Source: Dysgonomonas mossii DSM 22836
GTDB taxonomy: Bacteria; Bacteroidota; Bacteroidia; Bacteroidales; Dysgonomonadaceae
Length of the DNA stretch: 64,000 nt
Direction: 5' to 3'
NCBI RefSeq assembly: GCF_000213575.1
Contig: NZ_GL892009.1
Span: 1-64,000 of the forward strand
Of this stretch, positions 55,243 through 64,000 are shown piece by piece. The translations under genes were made by a program, and so were the position numbers. The notes under the pieces are model-generated. The model did not search any database. It had not been told where the DNA came from and was given only the letters and a program-made list of their open reading frames with translations. The stretch's first letter is position 1, and the number at the start of each line of letters is the position of its first letter.

Positions 55243-57203
55243 AAAAGACAATTACAGCTTCTATCCTATTTATAATATTTATTATAAACGGATACTCTCA
55301 GGTCAACTATTCGCAAGAATTCGGAAAAGTCACACAGTACGAAATGTCAATGTCACAGTATGAGCAAGACAAAGATGCCGAAGCTGTGGTTATATATGAT
55401 TTGGGTGATTATTATTTCAGACCAGACGAAACTCGAGGCTTCTTGTTATCGATGGAACGTAAAGTAAAAATTAAAATACTGAAACAAGCAGGTACAAAAT
55501 ACGCAAACTTCGAAATACCTTACTATTCTGAAAATAGAGAATGGGAGTCTATCGAAAAAATTGAAGCCACAACATACAACATGGAAGGAGGACAATTAAC
55601 AAAAACAATTCTCGATCCTAAAAATATATACGAAGAAAAAGTTAGCAATACACTAAGTATAAAAAAAGTAGTATTAGCTGATGTCCGCGAAGGTTCAGTA
55701 ATCGAATACAAATATCTAATTACGACTCCTTACTTTTTTAACATGAGAAAATGGGATTTTCAAAAGAAAATCCCTGTCGTTTACAGCAAGCTAAAGTACA
55801 GAGCTATACCATACTATGAGTATACATATATACTAAGAAGAATAAATAAATTTGACGAATATAAAGCAACACCACTTAATGAGGATATTCGCTTTGGTAA
55901 TTTAGTTTATAAAGAGATGCAATATGAGTTTGGATTAAAGAACCTTCCCGCATTTAAAGACGAAGAATATATCACTTCCGAACAAGATTATTTGATAAGT
56001 CTTTACTTCCAGCTATCTAAAATATATTATCCAAGAGGAGGTAGCAAAGAAATCATGACTACCTGGCCTGCTATGTGTGATGATTTCTTGAAAGATAATG
56101 ATTTTGGAAAATACATAAAGAATAGTGAAAAAGAAGGTAAAAAAATATTGCCCACTTTAGATATCGCAAGTAAAACTCCTCTGGAACAAGTGGAGGCCAT
56201 AACTAAATATGTAAAAGATAAATACAATTGGAATGGAAATTATGGCAAACTCAGTGAATATAGTGTTTCCGATTTTATGAAAAAACAAACCGGGAACGTT
56301 GCTAATATAAACCTATTTCTGACCGGACTACTCCGTTCTGCAGGACTAGAAGCATATCCTATAATATTAAGTACGAGGAAGAACGGATCAATAAGTTTAT
56401 CTCATCCTTTTCAACAGTTCTTTAATTATACAATAGTACTAGTGAAAATTGGAGAAAGCACATATTACCTGGACGCCACAGAACCATTACTTTTCTATAG
56501 TGACCTACCTGAACGCTGCCTTAATGTAAATGGGCTGGTAGTGAAACCTAAATCCGAAGAATGGGTTAGTATCCGACAAAAAGAACTTTCCATTTCACAA
56601 AAAAATTTCATTCTAGATATTATTCCGGTAGAAAACAAAATGAACGTAAAAGCAAGATTTGCCGGGAAAGGACAAAAAGCATATAATTATCGTTCAACAT
56701 ATCTAGGGAAAGTAGAAAATTTGCAAAAAGAATTAAAAAGTAACAACAATATTGATATAAAAGGTAATATCAATATCGATGAAAATGATGAATTAGACAA
56801 ACCTTTTGTTTTCTCTTTCGCATTTGATGCTTCTATCGAAAATTTATCGGATAAATTATTTATTCATCCATTTTGCAACCTATCCATCAGCGATAACCCT
56901 TTTAAGCAAACCAAGCGGACATTACCTGTTGATATGATATACATGCAAAGTGATTTTTATCGATCTGAAATAAATATTCCGAAGGGATACAAGATTAATT
57001 ATTTACCATCACCTTATAATGTAGACGATATCCTGATCTCAATACAATATACAGTGCAAAAAGAGAATAATAAAATAATAATAAATGCAGGATATACGCT
57101 CAAACAGAATATATATCAGCCTCAAAACTATATCAGCCTCAAGATGTCTTTTGCTGAAGCAATAAAAAGGTTCTCTGAGATGGTTGTTCTTGAGAAAGAG
57201 TAA
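55239..57203 (+). CDS. Exported DUF3857 / transglutaminase-fold protein with lost catalytic residues
   Basis: A 654-residue paralogue of the preceding protein, with a signal peptide ending NGYSQ. The DUF3857 domain (~40-230; MERKVKIKILKQAG, REGSVIEYKYLITTPYF) and transglutaminase-like domain (~310-425) are in the same order. At the catalytic Cys position the sequence is QTGNVANIN (Val354), the His position is FNYTIV (Tyr), and only the Asp remains in YYLDATEP. It is therefore probably not an enzyme and may bind peptide or partner the first protein. Coupling by ATGA overlap implies equal expression of the two proteins. Confidence 0.87.
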   Translation: MKKTITASILFIIFIINGYSQVNYSQEFGKVTQYEMSMSQYEQDKDAEAVVIYDLGDYYFRPDETRGFLLSMERKVKIKILKQAGTKYANFEIPYYSENREWESIEKIEATTYNMEGGQLTKTILDPKNIYEEKVSNTLSIKKVVLADVREGSVIEYKYLITTPYFFNMRKWDFQKKIPVVYSKLKYRAIPYYEYTYILRRINKFDEYKATPLNEDIRFGNLVYKEMQYEFGLKNLPAFKDEEYITSEQDYLISLYFQLSKIYYPRGGSKEIMTTWPAMCDDFLKDNDFGKYIKNSEKEGKKILPTLDIASKTPLEQVEAITKYVKDKYNWNGNYGKLSEYSVSDFMKKQTGNVANINLFLTGLLRSAGLEAYPIILSTRKNGSISLSHPFQQFFNYTIVLVKIGESTYYLDATEPLLFYSDLPERCLNVNGLVVKPKSEEWVSIRQKELSISQKNFILDIIPVENKMNVKARFAGKGQKAYNYRSTYLGKVENLQKELKSNNNIDIKGNINIDENDELDKPFVFSFAFDASIENLSDKLFIHPFCNLSISDNPFKQTKRTLPVDMIYMQSDFYRSEINIPKGYKINYLPSPYNVDDILISIQYTVQKENNKIIINAGYTLKQNIYQPQNYISLKMSFAEAIKRFSEMVVLEKE

Positions 57204-57250
57204 CTCTTCAGAATATATATAAAACGAATAATATAGTATCTATTTTTAAT

Positions 57251-57285
57251 AAGGGAGCAGAAGGAGTTAATCTTTCTGCTCCTTT
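57251..57285 (+). terminator. Terminator of the DUF3857 operon
   Basis: AAGGGAGCAGAA (57251-57262) pairs with TTCTGCTCCTTT (57274-57285), one G-U pair, loop of 11, followed by ATTAAAAAT; the T-run is short. Confidence 0.7.
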
Positions 57286-58172
57286 ATTAAAAATACTATA
57301 TTAACGTATCAATTATACCAATACTAGATAATCATCATTGCACACAATTGAATCAGACACCATAGAAAAAAAACAATAACATTCTAATAAACAACAATAT
57401 ACATCACAAACAAAAAGATGTATGATACTAATAAATAATATTTATATATAAACAATTCAAAAAGATACAATAAAGTCCTATTTTTTTTATTCTTTTGTTG
57501 CTGTTTTTAAATAAGAAGTATAAAAGGGTCGGTTTTTATTGGAAAGTGAATCTTAATAATGTATATTGAGAAATTATCTATGTGTGCATAGTATTCCCCT
57601 TTCCCTCAACATGGTATAGTTAATTGTAGATAAACCGTATTAAAACTGGAGGAATTTTTATTTGGCTTTTGTTAGGGCATATCTCGACCAATTATGAGTA
57701 ATAACAAGCTTATATTTTAAACTATATCAACAATGTAGCCATTATCTGGTAAAAAATCAGAGGAAATTATCACTTTCCATCTATCATCCTCCTTCTATAG
57801 TTATTAATATTATAAAAACAAAGAAATCCTTATTTTTTTCAAAGTCAATATTTGCATCATAAAACTCATAAAACAACGATAAATGCATTTTAAGCAATAC
57901 AAACAGACAAAACACGAATTAGGATTATATAAATAATACAATATGGTTTTAAAATTAAGAATAATAGGATTTTAGAAAAAAAAATATGTATAATACTCAA
58001 AAAATGAAACTACACATCATTAAGCAATCTGTATTTTTGCAATTAGACAAAAGAATACACTTTAATTAGTCACAAACATTTAAGTCTTAACTCAACTTAG
58101 GCATTGAGATTATAAAAAACACACTTTTTCTTTTGATAAAATACTAAATACTAATATTATAGAGGAAATAAA
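57286..58172. other. Long AT-rich gene-free region upstream of the fimbrial regulator
   Basis: About 890 bases with no convincing gene on either strand. Visible are a CTATG/CATAG dyad at 57578-57591, a TATTTTTG -7-like element at 58032-58039, and a CTCAA/TTGAG dyad at 58091-58108 just before the regulator gene. I see no tRNA, IS end or clear long inverted repeat. It may be decayed sequence or an extended regulatory region. Confidence 0.5.
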
Positions 58173-59198
58173 ATGAATAATTTAGATTTTAATAATGTGA
58201 GGGAGACAAAAATAGATAACACAGTTCATAAAAAACTAATTAATGCCATCAGAACAGTAATTGTAGAAAAAGAAACACTAACTAAATCAGATAAAGAAAA
58301 AGTAGCTTCAGTTCTTGCAGATATCCTCTGCCTTGGAAAAGAGTCGGTCTATAGAAGGCTTCGAGGAGAAGTACGCTTTTCTTTTGACGAAGTAGCATTG
58401 ATTGCCAAGACCTTATCCTTCTCAGTTGACAATATTGTTGGATCCCAAATAAATGAGAAAGCTATTTTTGAGATTAATTTAATAGATGCAAACCAAATAA
58501 ACAGTGCATATACTAAAACATTGGAGAATGATATCAAGATTATCAAGAATATAAACAAAACTAGAGATTCAGTGTTAAAGTGTGCTTTTAGCAACCTACC
58601 TTATCTATTTTATCTACATCATCAAAACTTATCAAAGCTCAGACTTTTTAAATACGCTTATCAAATTAAGAAAAGTCAACCACTACCATTCAAAGACTTT
58701 ATTATTGATAAGGAGGTTTTTAACACCCAAAAGATATTAACCTCGGAATTAAAAAAAATAAGACATTCGAGCGTCATCATCAGCCATGATATATTCTCGT
58801 CTATCATTAGAGAAATCAATTATTTCTACAATCTCAATTTGCTAGATGAACATGATTTAATCTCTTTAAAAGATGAATTAAACGATTTGTTAAACGAATT
58901 ATATACATATACCGTATCAGGACAATATGCAAACGAAGCCGACCTCTTTCTTTATTTATCGAATGTGAATATTGAATCATCGTATGTACTACTTGAAGGT
59001 AATGGTATCTCTCTAGCACATCTCGCTATCTATGGAATCAGTGGCATGAACTCTCAGAATAAAAACATTAAAAATGTTCATAATGAATGGATTGAATCAT
59101 TAAAAAGATACTCTACACTTATTACTTTTGGTGGAGAAATTCAAAGGCACAATTTTTTTAAAGAACAAAAAAATATTATTAATTCTATACATCCTTAA
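58173..59198 (+). CDS. HTH-domain regulator adjoining the fimbrial operon
   Basis: A 341-residue protein without signal or membrane segments. Residues ~45-95 read as a helix-turn-helix (VASVLADILCLGKESVYRRL, RGEVRFSFDEVALIAKTLSF, SVDNIVG). The remaining ~240 residues are all-helical and Asn/Lys/Leu-rich, possibly a sensory or dimerisation domain (FSSIIREINYFYNLNLLDEH). I recall proteins of this build as unnamed regulators next to surface-structure genes in Bacteroidales. It has its own terminator, so regulation of the downstream fimbrial operon is inferred only from adjacency. Confidence 0.75.
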   Translation: MNNLDFNNVRETKIDNTVHKKLINAIRTVIVEKETLTKSDKEKVASVLADILCLGKESVYRRLRGEVRFSFDEVALIAKTLSFSVDNIVGSQINEKAIFEINLIDANQINSAYTKTLENDIKIIKNINKTRDSVLKCAFSNLPYLFYLHHQNLSKLRLFKYAYQIKKSQPLPFKDFIIDKEVFNTQKILTSELKKIRHSSVIISHDIFSSIIREINYFYNLNLLDEHDLISLKDELNDLLNELYTYTVSGQYANEADLFLYLSNVNIESSYVLLEGNGISLAHLAIYGISGMNSQNKNIKNVHNEWIESLKRYSTLITFGGEIQRHNFFKEQKNIINSIHP

Positions 59199-59279
59199 TT
59201 CCACATTTTATCTATACGAAAAGAGAATCAGCGACAATATAAATCAATAACCTAATATTCGGTTTAAAGTTAACTAGAC

Positions 59280-59323
59280 ACACCTTGCACAGAATCTACA
59301 CATAATAGTGCAAGGTGTTTTTA
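59280..59323 (+). terminator. Terminator of the regulator gene
   Basis: ACACCTTGCAC (59280-59290) pairs with GTGCAAGGTGT (59308-59318), loop of 17, then TTTTAT. Confidence 0.85.
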
Positions 59324-59983
59324 TATACACATATCAATACCTATCCGTCACCATACAAGTAATACATTAATATACAAGAACTAATTTAAAATAACACAGC
59401 AAAAAGGCCATTCAAATAAATAGAGAAGACTTGACTTTGTGATATTTTTTTCTTCAGCAAAACTAAGGCTTCACTTTATCTAAATTATCTATAAAATAAA
59501 TAAAAATACATATATGTATTAAAGAATTATAAAATGCATTTACGTACGCATTAATATATTTAAACAACATTTTTTGCATTTTAATAAACACGCAACATCT
59601 CATTATGCTATAATAACCAACAAATACATGGAAATTAGAAACTAAAAAAAGCAATATTATACAAAAATGTACATGAAATAAAGTTATATAAGTAGATATT
59701 TGCACAAAGCAAAATAACATAAACAGCCTTTTAATTATTTAATTTTCAATAATTTTTTTCTATATATTATGAAATACAAATAAATAGTGGCTACAAATAA
59801 TAGAATAAAATATTAAGAATATGCGCAAATTTTATATTAGGTACGGTTTAAATACAAACTGTAAAGATAAATAAGGCTTTAACAATAAAAGAATAGAGTT
59901 AATTGATTTTATTTTTTATAAAATTACAGGAAATGCCTTTCGAGTTTACTAACAAAACACTGGTCATTATATATCTCAAAAAA
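59324..59983. other. AT-rich leader and promoter region of the fimbrial operon
   Basis: About 660 bases without a gene. A near-perfect inverted repeat TACGGTTT (59842-59849) / AAACTGTA (59856-59863) lies about 120 bases before the first fimbrial gene and is an operator candidate. No convincing TTTG/TAnnTTTG pair and no long inverted repeats typical of an invertible promoter are seen by eye. Confidence 0.45.
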
Positions 59984-60571
59984 ATGAATATTTATCAACA
60001 ATTAAGAAGTGCCTGTTTAGCCTTTTTGATTTTTTTTAGCTTTTCTACTGTTGCAAAAAGTCAGGAAATCGCTATAAAAACAAATCTAGCTTATTGGGCA
60101 ACAACAACGCCTAACTTAGGGCTCGAAGTTGGTTTAAGTAAAAAGAGTACGCTAGAAATTGGCGGAGGATTAAATGTATTCTCTTTTTCCGATAATAAGA
60201 ATTTTAAACATTGGCTTGTTCAACCCGAATACCGTTGGTGGTTTTGTGAATCATTTAACGGACATTTCTTAGGAGTACACGCGCATGCTTCTCAATTCAA
60301 TGTCGGAGGCTGGGATATTCCTATCGGACGTCTAGATGCTCTTAAAGATAAAAGGTACGAAGGTTATCTGTACGGAGGCGGTATCAGTTATGGTTATCAA
60401 TGGGTGCTCAGTAACCGTTGGAATTTTGAATTCAATATTGGAGCCGGTTATGCTCGTATTCACTATGATGAATATCCATGCGAAGAATGCGGTACAAAGC
60501 TCGATGAAGGAAATTATAATTACTGGGGAGTAACCAAGCTAGGCCTATCTTTTATTTATTTCTTAAAATAA
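59984..60571 (+). CDS. DUF3575 outer-membrane protein of the fimbrial operon
   Basis: A 195-residue protein with a signal peptide (LAFLIFFSFSTVAKSQ). The mature part is an eight-strand-type barrel: IAIKTNLAYWATTTPNLGLE, VQPEYRWWFCESFNGHFLGV, YGGGISYGYQWVLSNRWNFE and a final aromatic strand (LGLSFIYFLK). DUF3575 genes commonly begin Mfa-type fimbrial operons in Bacteroidales. The ATG at 59984 is chosen because the signal peptide begins there. A pair of cysteines (PCEECGTKL) lies in a surface-loop position. It may assist assembly or envelope anchoring; direct function is unproven. Confidence 0.85.
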   Translation: MNIYQQLRSACLAFLIFFSFSTVAKSQEIAIKTNLAYWATTTPNLGLEVGLSKKSTLEIGGGLNVFSFSDNKNFKHWLVQPEYRWWFCESFNGHFLGVHAHASQFNVGGWDIPIGRLDALKDKRYEGYLYGGGISYGYQWVLSNRWNFEFNIGAGYARIHYDEYPCEECGTKLDEGNYNYWGVTKLGLSFIYFLK

Positions 60572-60577
60572 AGATTC

Positions 60578-62041
60578 ATGAAAAGAACAATAATCTTAAA
60601 AATATATTTGTTTGTATCGTTGGCGGGATTTATAATACCTGTACACTCACAAACACAATCTGAAAAAGTAAAAGTATCCGGGGAGCACTTTATTAAACAA
60701 GATAATAAAGTAGCCATTAAAATGGATGTCATTCTGGATGAAATACATGTAAATAGAAATGACATGGTTATTTTAACTCCAATACTTAAATCGAATCAAA
60801 ACAAACTGGATAGCCTAAGTCTCCCTCCGGTAGTTGTAGCAGGAGGCTTACGAAATAAAATATTGAATCGTAACAGCACATTTGGAAAAGATCTTCCTTT
60901 TAGTACTGAGCCTAATGCTATTATAAAAAGGAATAATAATACAGCTCAAACTGTAGATTATAATATATCTGTGCCTTACAGAGCATGGATGGACGATGCT
61001 TCCATATCGATATTAAAAACTACCTCTGGTTGTGCTAATTGTTATACCGTATCAGACGATCAGCTAATAGCACAAAACATACTACCAAAAAGAGATCTAG
61101 CATCTTATCAACTTTCGTTTATTGTACCTGAAGTAGAGGTAAAAGCTCGAAAAGACCGACATACTGCAACATTTAATTATATTGTCGATCGTTATGAGCT
61201 ACTTCGTGATTTCGGAAACAATCAGAGTGAGTTCGATCAAGTAGACAGAGTTATTGGCGAAATACAAAACAATAATGATCTACAGATAACTGAATTTAGT
61301 ATCGCAGGATATGCTTCTCCCGAAGGCGGATTTGAGCATAACAAAGTATTATCAGAAAACAGGGCTAATTCTTTTGCCGACTATCTTGTTACAAAATTTG
61401 GTATCACCCGCAATAAATTTACTGTAGAGGGCTTTGGCGAAGATTGGGCAGGGTTGAAAAATGCTGTTTCTGCATCTAATTTATCTGATAAGCAAGCTAT
61501 TTTAGACATAATAGATAAGACCTCAAATTCTGATGCTCGCGATGCAAAATTAAAGAAGCTATCGAATGGAGAAACTTACCGTACATTATTGAGTAACTAT
61601 TATCCGCCATTGCGCCGCACAGAATATGCTATTGCTTATGTTGTTCGTCCATTTAATGTTGAAGAAGCGAGGCAGATTATTAAAACAAACCCAAAACTGC
61701 TTAGTCTGAATGAAATGTACTTGGTGGCTGACAGCTATCCGACTAGCAGCAAAGAATTTAGAGAAGTATTTGATATTGCAGTAAGATTGTATCCTGAAAG
61801 TGATATCGCTATAATGAACTCTGCCGCCGCAGACATTGAAGGCAAAAACCTAGATGCAGCAATTTACCGTCTAAATAAAATAGAACGTAATCCCAAAGCA
61901 TGGAATAACCTAGGTGTAGCCCATATATTAAAAGGAAATACAGAAAAAGCTTTAGATTATTTTGCAAAAGCAGCCGATAGTGGCAGCATCGATGGAAAGA
62001 AGAATCTTGAAACACTAAAAAAAGCAATCAATATCAAATAA
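60578..62041 (+). CDS. DUF3868 / OmpA-like fimbrial accessory protein with TPR
   Basis: A 487-residue exported protein (signal peptide ending VHSQ). Residues ~25-200 form a DUF3868-type beta domain (IKMDVILDEIHVNRNDMVIL, ASYQLSFIVPEVEVKARKD). Residues ~225-365 contain an OmpA-like peptidoglycan-binding module (ITEFSIAGYASPEGGFEHNK, LSENRANSFADYLVTKFGIT, VEGFGEDW). The last ~120 residues form helical TPR-like repeats (AAIYRLNKIERNPKAWNNLG, GNTEKALDYFAKAADSGSID). The layout suggests a periplasmic assembly or anchoring factor. It lies six bases after the DUF3575 gene. Confidence 0.85.
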   Translation: MKRTIILKIYLFVSLAGFIIPVHSQTQSEKVKVSGEHFIKQDNKVAIKMDVILDEIHVNRNDMVILTPILKSNQNKLDSLSLPPVVVAGGLRNKILNRNSTFGKDLPFSTEPNAIIKRNNNTAQTVDYNISVPYRAWMDDASISILKTTSGCANCYTVSDDQLIAQNILPKRDLASYQLSFIVPEVEVKARKDRHTATFNYIVDRYELLRDFGNNQSEFDQVDRVIGEIQNNNDLQITEFSIAGYASPEGGFEHNKVLSENRANSFADYLVTKFGITRNKFTVEGFGEDWAGLKNAVSASNLSDKQAILDIIDKTSNSDARDAKLKKLSNGETYRTLLSNYYPPLRRTEYAIAYVVRPFNVEEARQIIKTNPKLLSLNEMYLVADSYPTSSKEFREVFDIAVRLYPESDIAIMNSAAADIEGKNLDAAIYRLNKIERNPKAWNNLGVAHILKGNTEKALDYFAKAADSGSIDGKKNLETLKKAINIK

Positions 62042-62106
62042 ATATAAGCAAAATACATAATTGTAAAATTTCAGAAAGTAAAACATGACGTAATAATTTA
62101 AAAAGA

Positions 62107-63741
62107 ATGAAAAAAACAAAACTATTCTTAATAGCTGTACTAGTCCTAGGGCTTGCTTTTACAGCCTGTAGCGATGATAACAATTTAAATTCACCTACAG
62201 AACAAGAGGCTACTACAAATGTTAGTATCACTCTTAGCATGTCTTCGAATACAAGAAAAAGTTTACCGGACGACTATCGTTTGATTGGAGAATGGGCCGG
62301 AAGAGATGACATTACCAAAGTCGCTATTTATCTTATTGACGGTGCTTCTGTAACTGCTCAGTCTTTTAATGTAGGAACTGATTATAAAAAAGAAGTAGTA
62401 AGTGGACAAGTGACTCTAGTTCCTCAAGAATCGGCTGCTATTAAAACAACTGCCGGTGTTAAAAAAGTTTATGTATTAATAAATGGAACAACAGAGGTTG
62501 AAAATGCTTTGGCTAAAACACCTGTTGCTGAATTCGAGAATGCATACGCTCAAGCGGCCTTGTATATAGCTAATTCAGGTACAAGTACAACAGTAAGTAC
62601 TTCTGCCGAAAAATTAGCTGTAAAAAATGGAACAACAGACGAAAAAATTCTTATGACATGTGTTGAGCCTAAAACAATCGATGTCATTAACAATGTATCT
62701 GCTGCTGAAACTACTGCCGCTACATCTCCTAAAAACCGTGTTAGCCTAGTGGTAGAAAGAACTGTTGGACGTGTTATGGTATCCACACAAGGACTAACTT
62801 ATAATGTTCCAGCAGGAAACGGATCGACTATCTTAGGTACAATCTCCGAAATCAAATGGGTATTGGCACAAGGAGAAAGTTCTCTTTATCTTCAACGTAA
62901 AGCTGATTTTGCAACACCTAATTTTGGATGGGTACCAACCACCGATGCACAATATTGGGGTACCGAAATTACAGGTTCTAGTTCGAAGTATGATTACTCA
63001 GGTTTGTTCGAAGAATATGATCCAACAACTCAGTTTGGAGGAACTAGTGTTGCTACGATGAGTGACTATGCAACAAATCCATCATCAGCCATAACTGATG
63101 AATTAGAAGCTAGTTTATCGGGTAAATTTATCCTACCAAACACTCACGCTTATGGAGCAGGAAATGATTCCGGTTACAAGAAAGGTAACACTGCATATGT
63201 TCTTATCAGGGCTAAATTCACTCCTTCTGCTGCGGCTTTTGCTGACGGAGAAACTTATACAGCAGGTGAAGATTTCTTCGTAGGAGCGAATGGTAAATTT
63301 TATGTGAGCGCTGCAAATGCAGTAACACCAAGCAAAGGTGGTGTAATCGGACAAACTGTAGCAAGATATGTAAAAGGCAAGGTATTGTATTATGCATGGG
63401 TTAATCCTGATAATATTCCTACATGGTATAATTCCCCGGTTGTAAGAAATAATGTATATCATATCCATATTACAGGATTTAAAAATTTAGGAACTAACTG
63501 GAATCCATTATTCCCTGAAGATCCGAATAATCCAAAAGGAGAACCGGTAGATCCATCAAATCCGAATGGTCCTAAAAAGCCATTGAATCCGGATCCTAAA
63601 CCAAGCGTACCAGGTGTAGACGAACCGGAAAATCCAGTAGACCCAACTGACCCGTTGACTACTCCTGAAACATGGATGAGTGTAGATGTTACTGTATTAC
63701 CGTGGAAACTTCATTCTTACAGTATTGATCTGGGAATCTGA
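62107..63741 (+). CDS. Mfa1-like fimbrial major subunit lipoprotein
   Basis: A 544-residue pilin with a lipobox ending AFTAC (Cys21). The N-terminal domain (~30-220) and C-terminal domain (~220-470) follow the Mfa1/FimA pattern; an Arg (TRKS near residue 52, or GRV-VSTQG near 220) could be the site where Rgp-like proteases cut in the family. Near residues 475-525 lies a low-complexity Pro/Asn/Asp-rich linker (PEDPNNPKGEPVDPSNPNGP), which separates the pilin body from a final hydrophobic strand WMSVDVTVLPWKLHSYSID, a candidate donor strand. Mfa1-type pilins polymerise on the cell surface by strand exchange. Confidence 0.87.
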   Translation: MKKTKLFLIAVLVLGLAFTACSDDNNLNSPTEQEATTNVSITLSMSSNTRKSLPDDYRLIGEWAGRDDITKVAIYLIDGASVTAQSFNVGTDYKKEVVSGQVTLVPQESAAIKTTAGVKKVYVLINGTTEVENALAKTPVAEFENAYAQAALYIANSGTSTTVSTSAEKLAVKNGTTDEKILMTCVEPKTIDVINNVSAAETTAATSPKNRVSLVVERTVGRVMVSTQGLTYNVPAGNGSTILGTISEIKWVLAQGESSLYLQRKADFATPNFGWVPTTDAQYWGTEITGSSSKYDYSGLFEEYDPTTQFGGTSVATMSDYATNPSSAITDELEASLSGKFILPNTHAYGAGNDSGYKKGNTAYVLIRAKFTPSAAAFADGETYTAGEDFFVGANGKFYVSAANAVTPSKGGVIGQTVARYVKGKVLYYAWVNPDNIPTWYNSPVVRNNVYHIHITGFKNLGTNWNPLFPEDPNNPKGEPVDPSNPNGPKKPLNPDPKPSVPGVDEPENPVDPTDPLTTPETWMSVDVTVLPWKLHSYSIDLGI

Positions 63742-63771
63742 TTTATAGAAAATTTATAATTCTAATTATAT

Positions 63772-63811
63772 CTGGGGGAAGTAAGGATTCCTTTTTCCCC
63801 CAGTCTTTTAA
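63772..63811 (+). terminator. Hairpin between the Mfa1-like and Mfa2-like genes
   Basis: CTGGGGGAA (63772-63780) pairs with TTCCCCCAG (63795-63803); an inner AAGG/CCTT extends the stem; TCTTTTA follows. It may terminate part of the transcripts so that the major pilin is made in excess over the anchor subunit, or stabilise the upstream mRNA. Confidence 0.65.
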
Positions 63812-63830
63812 AACATCAATTATATACAAA

Positions 63831-64000
63831 ATGCAACAAATGAAGAATTTGCGAATTAAGATATTGATGACCGCGTTAACATTAAGCGCAATTTTTTGGG
63901 GGTGCGATTCTCTTATTTATGACGACTTAGCAGACTGTCCCCAAGGTGTGTATGTGAAGTTTTTTTCAATGACACCTTGTGCTGTAGATTCAACGTTCAT
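63831..64000 (+). CDS. Mfa2/FimB-like fimbrial anchor lipoprotein, N-terminal part
   Basis: An ATG at 63831 opens a frame that runs off the window's right edge (56 codons visible). A hydrophobic signal (LMTALTLSAIFWGC) ends at a lipid-attachment Cys, followed by DSLIYDDLADCPQGVYVKFF, a start typical of the FimB/Mfa2 family that anchors and caps fimbriae. An ATG at 63840 is a possible alternative. It follows the pilin gene by 89 bases across a strong hairpin. Confidence 0.85.
   Translation, partial: MQQMKNLRIKILMTALTLSAIFWGCDSLIYDDLADCPQGVYVKFFSMTPCAVDSTF

Noticed and set aside
59324-59983. An invertible promoter controlling the fimbriae, as known from other Bacteroidales surface structures.
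   Set aside because: I could not find a pair of inverted repeats flanking a promoter-like element by eye; only a short dyad is present.

Overview
The window looks like a chromosomal segment of a low-GC Bacteroidales bacterium, most probably a Dysgonomonas-like member of the Dysgonomonadaceae. The evidence is the gene content (Mfa1/Mfa2-type fimbriae, DUF3575 and DUF3868 proteins, DUF4105/Lnb-type protein, long SecA, S16 with an Ala/Lys/Glu tail, class 1B PyrD/PyrK, an ilvD-ilvB-ilvN-thioesterase-ilvC operon). Several promoters also fit the Bacteroidetes TTTG/TAnnTTTG pattern, and strong Shine-Dalgarno sequences are generally absent. The genus is inferred, not proven.

Layout. (1) About 1-5600 is the right end of an integrated mobile element lying against tRNA-Asp(GTC). 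It holds a CTnDOT-like integrase, ORF6N and RhuM-like proteins, a lipoprotein, small proteins, a truncated PcfK-like gene and the start of a second, different tyrosine recombinase running off the left edge. (2) 5705-8870 holds tRNA-Asp and a nitrogen operon (outer-membrane porin-like protein, P-II protein, AmtB). (3) 8900-23370 is mostly minus-strand housekeeping: YegP-like protein, ROK kinase, MeaB-type GTPase, universal stress protein, TPR protein, gyrA, secA, a phosphatase-fold protein lacking its catalytic residues, and a DUF4105/Lnb-like membrane protein. (4) 23570-27554 holds a secreted nitroreductase and mfd. (5) 27940-34245 is a branched-chain amino-acid operon preceded by what reads as a complete ribosome-mediated attenuator: promoter, 21-residue leader peptide rich in Ile/Leu/Val, competing stems and a terminator. 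(6) 34455-40700 holds an esterase, rpsP, a glycosyltransferase, pyrD/pyrK and tryptophanase. (7) 40880-45790 holds an XRE regulator facing a C69 dipeptidase across a 594-base gap full of ACATTTG half-sites, then a FecCD/ATPase importer pair. (8) 45794-53233 is the cell-shape cluster purH-mreB-mreC-mreD-mrdA-rodA (minus strand). (9) 53416-57203 is a two-gene operon of DUF3857/transglutaminase-fold exported proteins, the second with a destroyed catalytic triad. (10) 58173-64000 is a fimbrial locus: HTH regulator, DUF3575 barrel, DUF3868/OmpA-like protein, Mfa1-like major subunit and the start of an Mfa2/FimB-like anchor.

The strongest signals for follow-up are the ilv attenuator, the tandem 26-base dyads exactly where the pcfK-like reading frame breaks, the two apparent pseudoenzymes in envelope operons (20536-22134 and 55239-57203), and the ACATTTG operator-like array beside the XRE gene.
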